Below, in pieces: positions 56,631-64,000 of a DNA stretch of 64,000 nucleotides. The translations under genes were made by a program, and so were the position numbers. This DNA is from Anoplopoma fimbria (lineage: Eukaryota > Chordata > Actinopteri > Perciformes > Anoplopomatidae): positions 17,128,207 to 17,192,206 of the forward strand of contig NC_072465.1 in the NCBI RefSeq assembly GCF_027596085.1, given 5' to 3'. The notes below the pieces were generated by a model. The model saw nothing but the letters and a program-made list of their open reading frames with translations, searched no databases and had not been told where the DNA came from. Each line of letters opens with the position of its first letter. The first letter of the stretch is position 1.

Positions 56631-59600
56631 TGCTACCTGAATTAGCATAACATAGGAGGATTGTCGGCTGTTTGTTGTCACTCTGCAAATCATCATTTGA
56701 ATGACTGAGCTTAATATTTTCAGCTAAACCTTTGTTTAAGCATTGTGGGCTGGGAGATTATATTATGAATCGTCTGTTAACTTTCATCATATTAGATATT
56801 ACCTGTTTGTGTTGTTCCGTCCTCTCTTTCCAATAAACCATTTATTATTGGCTGCTGCATACTGGACTTAAAGTGCAGTCAGCCATTAATCTTCAAAATA
56901 AGAGACCAAACACATTAGGGGATTTTACCACACAACCTTGACTGTTCGTTTTCTTTAAAAAAAGCATGTCCGCAATGTGTATGTTTTATTTTATTTCCAT
57001 TCAATTCAATCATACTTAAAAAAAGGCAAACTGTAGACAAAACTGAAATGCAGTATAGTGTTCCCTCTTTTTGTTCCTGTCGGTATCAGAACATCTTGTG
57101 ACATACCAACCTTTGTTTGAACAGACAGGTATTCAAAATATGATGCAGGTCACATTAGACTTTCGTTTCTGATAAACGCTTGTGTTTATAAGTCAGAACC
57201 AACTTACCAACTGACAAGAGCTAACTTGTGATGTAGTTTAATCTTTAGTGTGTGTGTGTTCTGTCAAGCGTCACATTGCTTTAAAACCACAGTGAGTACG
57301 CCAGAAAGGTTGAGTCTATTATTGGTATATGAGGAGGAGGGTAGAGGCTTAAATAGGACCTATATATCAACTATTTCATTCAACTATATGATGCAGTATC
57401 AAAGCTGTTGAAGTTTTATTTGTATATAGTTTATGTATTGAGTTGTGATTGAAAATTCTGTGTATTGGTGTATTTCTCTAAGAATTATTTTAAATTTCAT
57501 AATGAATCGCATACATAGATAATTTAATGACAATTCTTGCCTTGTTCATGTTTGTTTGAGTGAAGATACAGTCCCAGAGTGAGAACGTAGAAATAGTTAG
57601 TGTTTATTACCCAAAAACATATACCTTCTTATCACAGACTGAATATCCACTGGTGACAGAAAACAAATCACTGCTCCAGATTTTATTATTTGACCTAAAC
57701 AAAAGTTTCTAAGCATTTAAAAGGGTTGCAGTTCATGAGGAATTGTCCATAATAAAAACTATCCCTTTAGCGTGCTTTGCCACTTAGCAGAATGTGTAGT
57801 TCAGGTGCTGGCTGACATCACATAGGACATGAGCATGTGTTCCTTGGTCCCCGGCAGGAACGTGGCTGAGACAAGCTGGAGCTGCCAGGCTCTGTTGGCT
57901 GAACCTCGTGCCTGTTCCTGCGCCCACCGTCTGCCCACTTGTCCTGTGCCTGCCCTGTTTTATGTCCAAGTCACACGAGAAGAGATAGGAAATAATTGTG
58001 GGATGTTTTTCAGAGTAAAGTGTTTTATAAATAGCCATTCTCAGACATTAATGCCTTACAGACGGAAAAATCTATCAGCTAATCGCTTTTCACCCTCCCA
58101 CCTGTTCAAACATTTTAAATGTCACATAAGTCCAGTCACTCACAATGGGACCTCCCATGCCCCTTTAGGGCAGATTTGTTGCATAACACAATGGGCTACA
58201 GTAGAGTGTAAGAGTGTAAGTTGACTCTGGTGCTCAGTAAAAGGGGAAATGCTCAATGCAGTTTCTCATATGGACACGGATCATACCGGTAAATAGTTAG
58301 CAGTTTTCTTTGCCCAGAGAAGTTCATTTCATGTGTTTTACTGATATAGAAACACCATATTACTCAATCAAAAAATGTATAGTTATAATTAAGTTACGAA
58401 GGGGTTGATGTAGATGTTCTTGAATAGGCTTGGTAGATTTAACCTGCAAGATACGGAGGGCAACCATTTTACAATGGATCTTGATCATTTGAAGTCAGCA
58501 TGAAACAAAGACATCGACAGAGAGGTAGATTAGAAGAATCAATTCGATTTGCAGCTTTTGCCACTATCACAAACAATGAATCGGTGTCCCTTCCTTTGTA
58601 CCACAATTGTACCAAGTATCTGTGTTGTTATTGTTTCTGGTGCAAAGCAAGTCATGCATAGGTGCATAACCATAAATGTTTGTATGATTGAATTATACAA
58701 ATAGGATTTTCTCAAGATGACCCAAACAGCTATGAAGATCTGCAAACCCTATTCCTTTTTTCAGTTCCTAGCTGGCAGCTGCGAAAGTCCCTTCAAAAAC
58801 CACATCTGTTGAGTCTCTAACAAGCTGTCTTGGATCGTGTTGAAGTTTATAGACACACATATGGCTAAACGGTCCAGCCTGCCTTTTTCCAGATACAATT
58901 TCACAGCAAAAATAATACCAGCAATATGTCTGTTTAAAGAAGTTTCTGAAGACTTCCAGTCCTGTTGTATTAATGCTGCTGATTCACTGGGACTTCCTGT
59001 TTTTTCACCTTAACTGTATCAGATGGATGTGGTCTTTAAGGTCTTTATCACACTTCATAAAAGCCCAGAGAATGTCTGCTAATGCTTTATTTTATGGATG
59101 TGTGATTTCCCTAATAGTTTCCTATGGAAAATACTCCCTGGCTTATGCTTGCAATTAATTGTAATTACTTAATTTGGAGCTTGTAATGGTGATTTTAGAA
59201 CTGTGTTTTGTGCTGTACTGTTATCAGCTATGTTGTCTTGCACTACTCAGAATGATACTCAGAAGGCGCTCTCTAACTTCATGATTTTTAATTTAAAATA
59301 TAAGAAAAGCATTTGACCTGTTCTGACTGAGAGTAGCCAACTAATCAGTCAAATAGAAATATCCATTTGCAAAGGAATTTGCAAATGAATACATTTTTTT
59401 TTGAAGAAAGAATAAGGTTTTGAGACTGTTTTCAGGGTCTTGAATATAGATTTGGATTTTTCTTTGATTTCATGTGCTAAAAACACGTCTATCACAATCA
59501 AGCTTTTCCGTCTTCCATCTGTCTTCAATGACTTCTGTCTTGACAAAATCTGGTACTAAAATTCAGGATACTGAAAGTATTCAAAAGAAACCTGAAAACA

Positions 59601-61215
59601 TTAACCTCACTGACAACACATAATAAAAAAAGAAGACATTTTTCAAGGGTGTGTTGTCAGCTGAAAAATGTATACAGTACAAAACAGTGATCATATGGGT
59701 GGAACAACAGCAATATCATGAGACTTCATAATGAGCCTCCTACTGTATTTACTGTAAATGTTAGGGGCTCCAAGCACATAAACAGTGATTGGATTCTCCT
59801 GGAGGCCACAACAGGCATATTTTTTATAATTCAAAGTGGGGAAGACTAAAGCAATTGGTTGATGTGACGCTTAAAACCAGCTTAGTTTGGGCCCTCCTAA
59901 ACTGTACATTGTGAATAGCAGTAATAGGGATCTTCTGGCTGAGAGGACGTCTTGAACACAATTTAGCTGCTGTGCAATTGTCACAGAGGAAGCAGCAAAC
60001 AACACGCTATAGTCTCTTTGAGTTCTGGTGAAGAGGATTCAATATGTCACTTGGGTCATGGTGCAAGGCAATCACATATTATTAATAGTTTTGAATTATT
60101 AATAGTTTGATTTGATGAGTGATGTGAATTCTCCCCCAGAAGTCTTTATAGTTGTGTAGTGATTAATCGGTTGAAAAATATACCTTCTTTCTCCCCAAAC
60201 TATTGTTACAGAAAACCCATGGTCATTAAGGAAAATACGGATTGAAATGTATGATTATAGTGTTACGGTAATAACTGTTTTGTGAACTGCTTTCTCAGTA
60301 ACTCACTGTTATGAGTGATTTAGCATTTTGTTTAATCACATTGTGCTTATAATCATCATAAAGACCACCACGTAATTGTGTGGGATGTGAACAGTAGCAC
60401 TGAGCAGGTTTGTTACATTAACTACACAAAGGAGCAAACAAAAGTAAAAAAAAGTTAAAAAAATTACTCAGACTTTGACCTTTGACCATGTGGTCCGTAC
60501 TTGTTTGCCTTGCTCAGTACTGAAGTTCTGGAAAGCACAAAAAATGTGCCATACTTTCCAAAATTCTACCTCAGTCTTTGATCATTTACAGCTACATACC
60601 TTTCATGTTGGTGTAGGTATTGCAAAAGTTTGTTTTTGCAATACAAAGAGTGTTGGAAGTCAGTGTGTAAACAGTAGAACTGACTCATTTTTACCCCAAT
60701 GTTGTATAGACAAATATTGAACATAAGGATTCATGACGTCCGTCATTGATCGTGGAAGTGTAACATTCACACAAGAACTGCTGCCTGAACTATTAGACTA
60801 GAACACTGCTCTTTGTATTTGAACATGAATTGTAAATAATTAGGCAAATAAACGCAATTACTGGATTACTCTGATCTAAATATGGCTGGATCTGATTGGC
60901 TTATGGAAATATGTGACATCAGTCCCTCACAATTCAAAAGACTTGAAAGGGCAGAGACAAAAAAATAAAAATATTTCATGTGAAAGGAAATGTTGAACTT
61001 TGGCAGTATAATTTGTGTACGTAGGACACAATGGACCATAGTGTTAAAGCTGATTGAAATATGATTTTACGGCCTTTAAATATTCAAGGCTTGCTGCACT
61101 TTATGTGATTCATGTAGTTTTCTCTCTCTCTGTCCCAGATATTGAAGATACTGAGCGACTAAAAAGGATCATCTTTATTGTATACAAGCGAAAATAATCA
61201 GTTCCTACTTGGGCG

Positions 61216-64000
<2,785 letters not shown>

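Larger units (their letters stand above)
52789..61138 (+). other. Presumed long first intron of the SLC38 gene
   Basis: About 8.3 kb with no recognised exon. It holds a minus-strand SINE copy (55288-55645), a retroposon tail (56570-56630, minus) and otherwise unique AT-rich sequence. If the first exon is wrong, this is intergenic. Confidence 0.35.

Noticed and set aside
57829..58224. 131-codon plus-strand open frame
   Set aside because: No domain, no coding composition; chance open frame in presumed intron.

Overview
The window is vertebrate nuclear DNA from a ray-finned (teleost) fish, probably a percomorph. This rests on compact, multi-exon, GT-AG spliced genes, on protein identities close to known fish and human orthologues, and on a typical teleost repeat load: a Gmr1-type LTR retrotransposon, hAT and Tc1-like elements, a Crypton relic and tRNA-derived SINEs. 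There is no CRISPR array, operon or other prokaryotic feature.

Layout. 1-9.4 kb is mostly non-coding with repeat fragments and two possible short exons of an unidentified plus-strand gene (about 1.2 and 4.9 kb). 9.43-15.83 kb is one almost intact LTR retrotransposon with a single gag-pol frame of 1570 codons. Its integrase lies upstream of reverse transcriptase, the Gmr1-type order, which is unusual for Ty3/gypsy elements. 18.25-19.66 kb is a hAT element with a perfect 8-bp target duplication and a decayed BED-finger exon. 21.2-21.6 kb is a frameshifted Crypton recombinase relic. 22.1 kb is a SINE. 23.6-29.7 kb holds the first two coding exons of tex264 (minus strand); its later exons were not found.

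From 29.4 kb the window is gene-dense: tex264 exon 1 (minus), gpx1 (plus, selenoprotein with UGA-Sec and a SECIS), brk1 (plus), rbm5 (plus, 24 coding exons, complete), a convergent TOG-domain gene of the FAM179/TOGARAM type (minus, 8 coding exons, complete) and, after a long gene-poor gap, the 5' part of an SLC38 glutamine transporter (slc38a3 or slc38a5), which runs off the right edge. Several human orthologues (TEX264, GPX1, RBM5, SLC38A3; BRK1 more distally) lie on chromosome 3p, so this looks like a conserved block. The genes do not form one pathway: ER-phagy, peroxide removal, actin nucleation, splicing, microtubules and amino-acid transport are all represented.

Most notable: (i) the intact, very young Gmr1-type element with a SCAN-like gag domain and a proline-tRNA primer site; (ii) a near-identical ~190-bp inverted repeat bracketing tex264 exon 1 and gpx1, one arm flanked by a 13-bp direct repeat; (iii) a decayed extra copy of the rbm5 OCRE exon 7.7 kb from the real one; (iv) a NAGNAG acceptor and a perfect intronic hairpin in rbm5; (v) a 21-nt in-frame micro-exon in the SLC38 gene. 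All boundaries were read by eye from splice motifs, frame and remembered family similarity; no alignment or database search was run.
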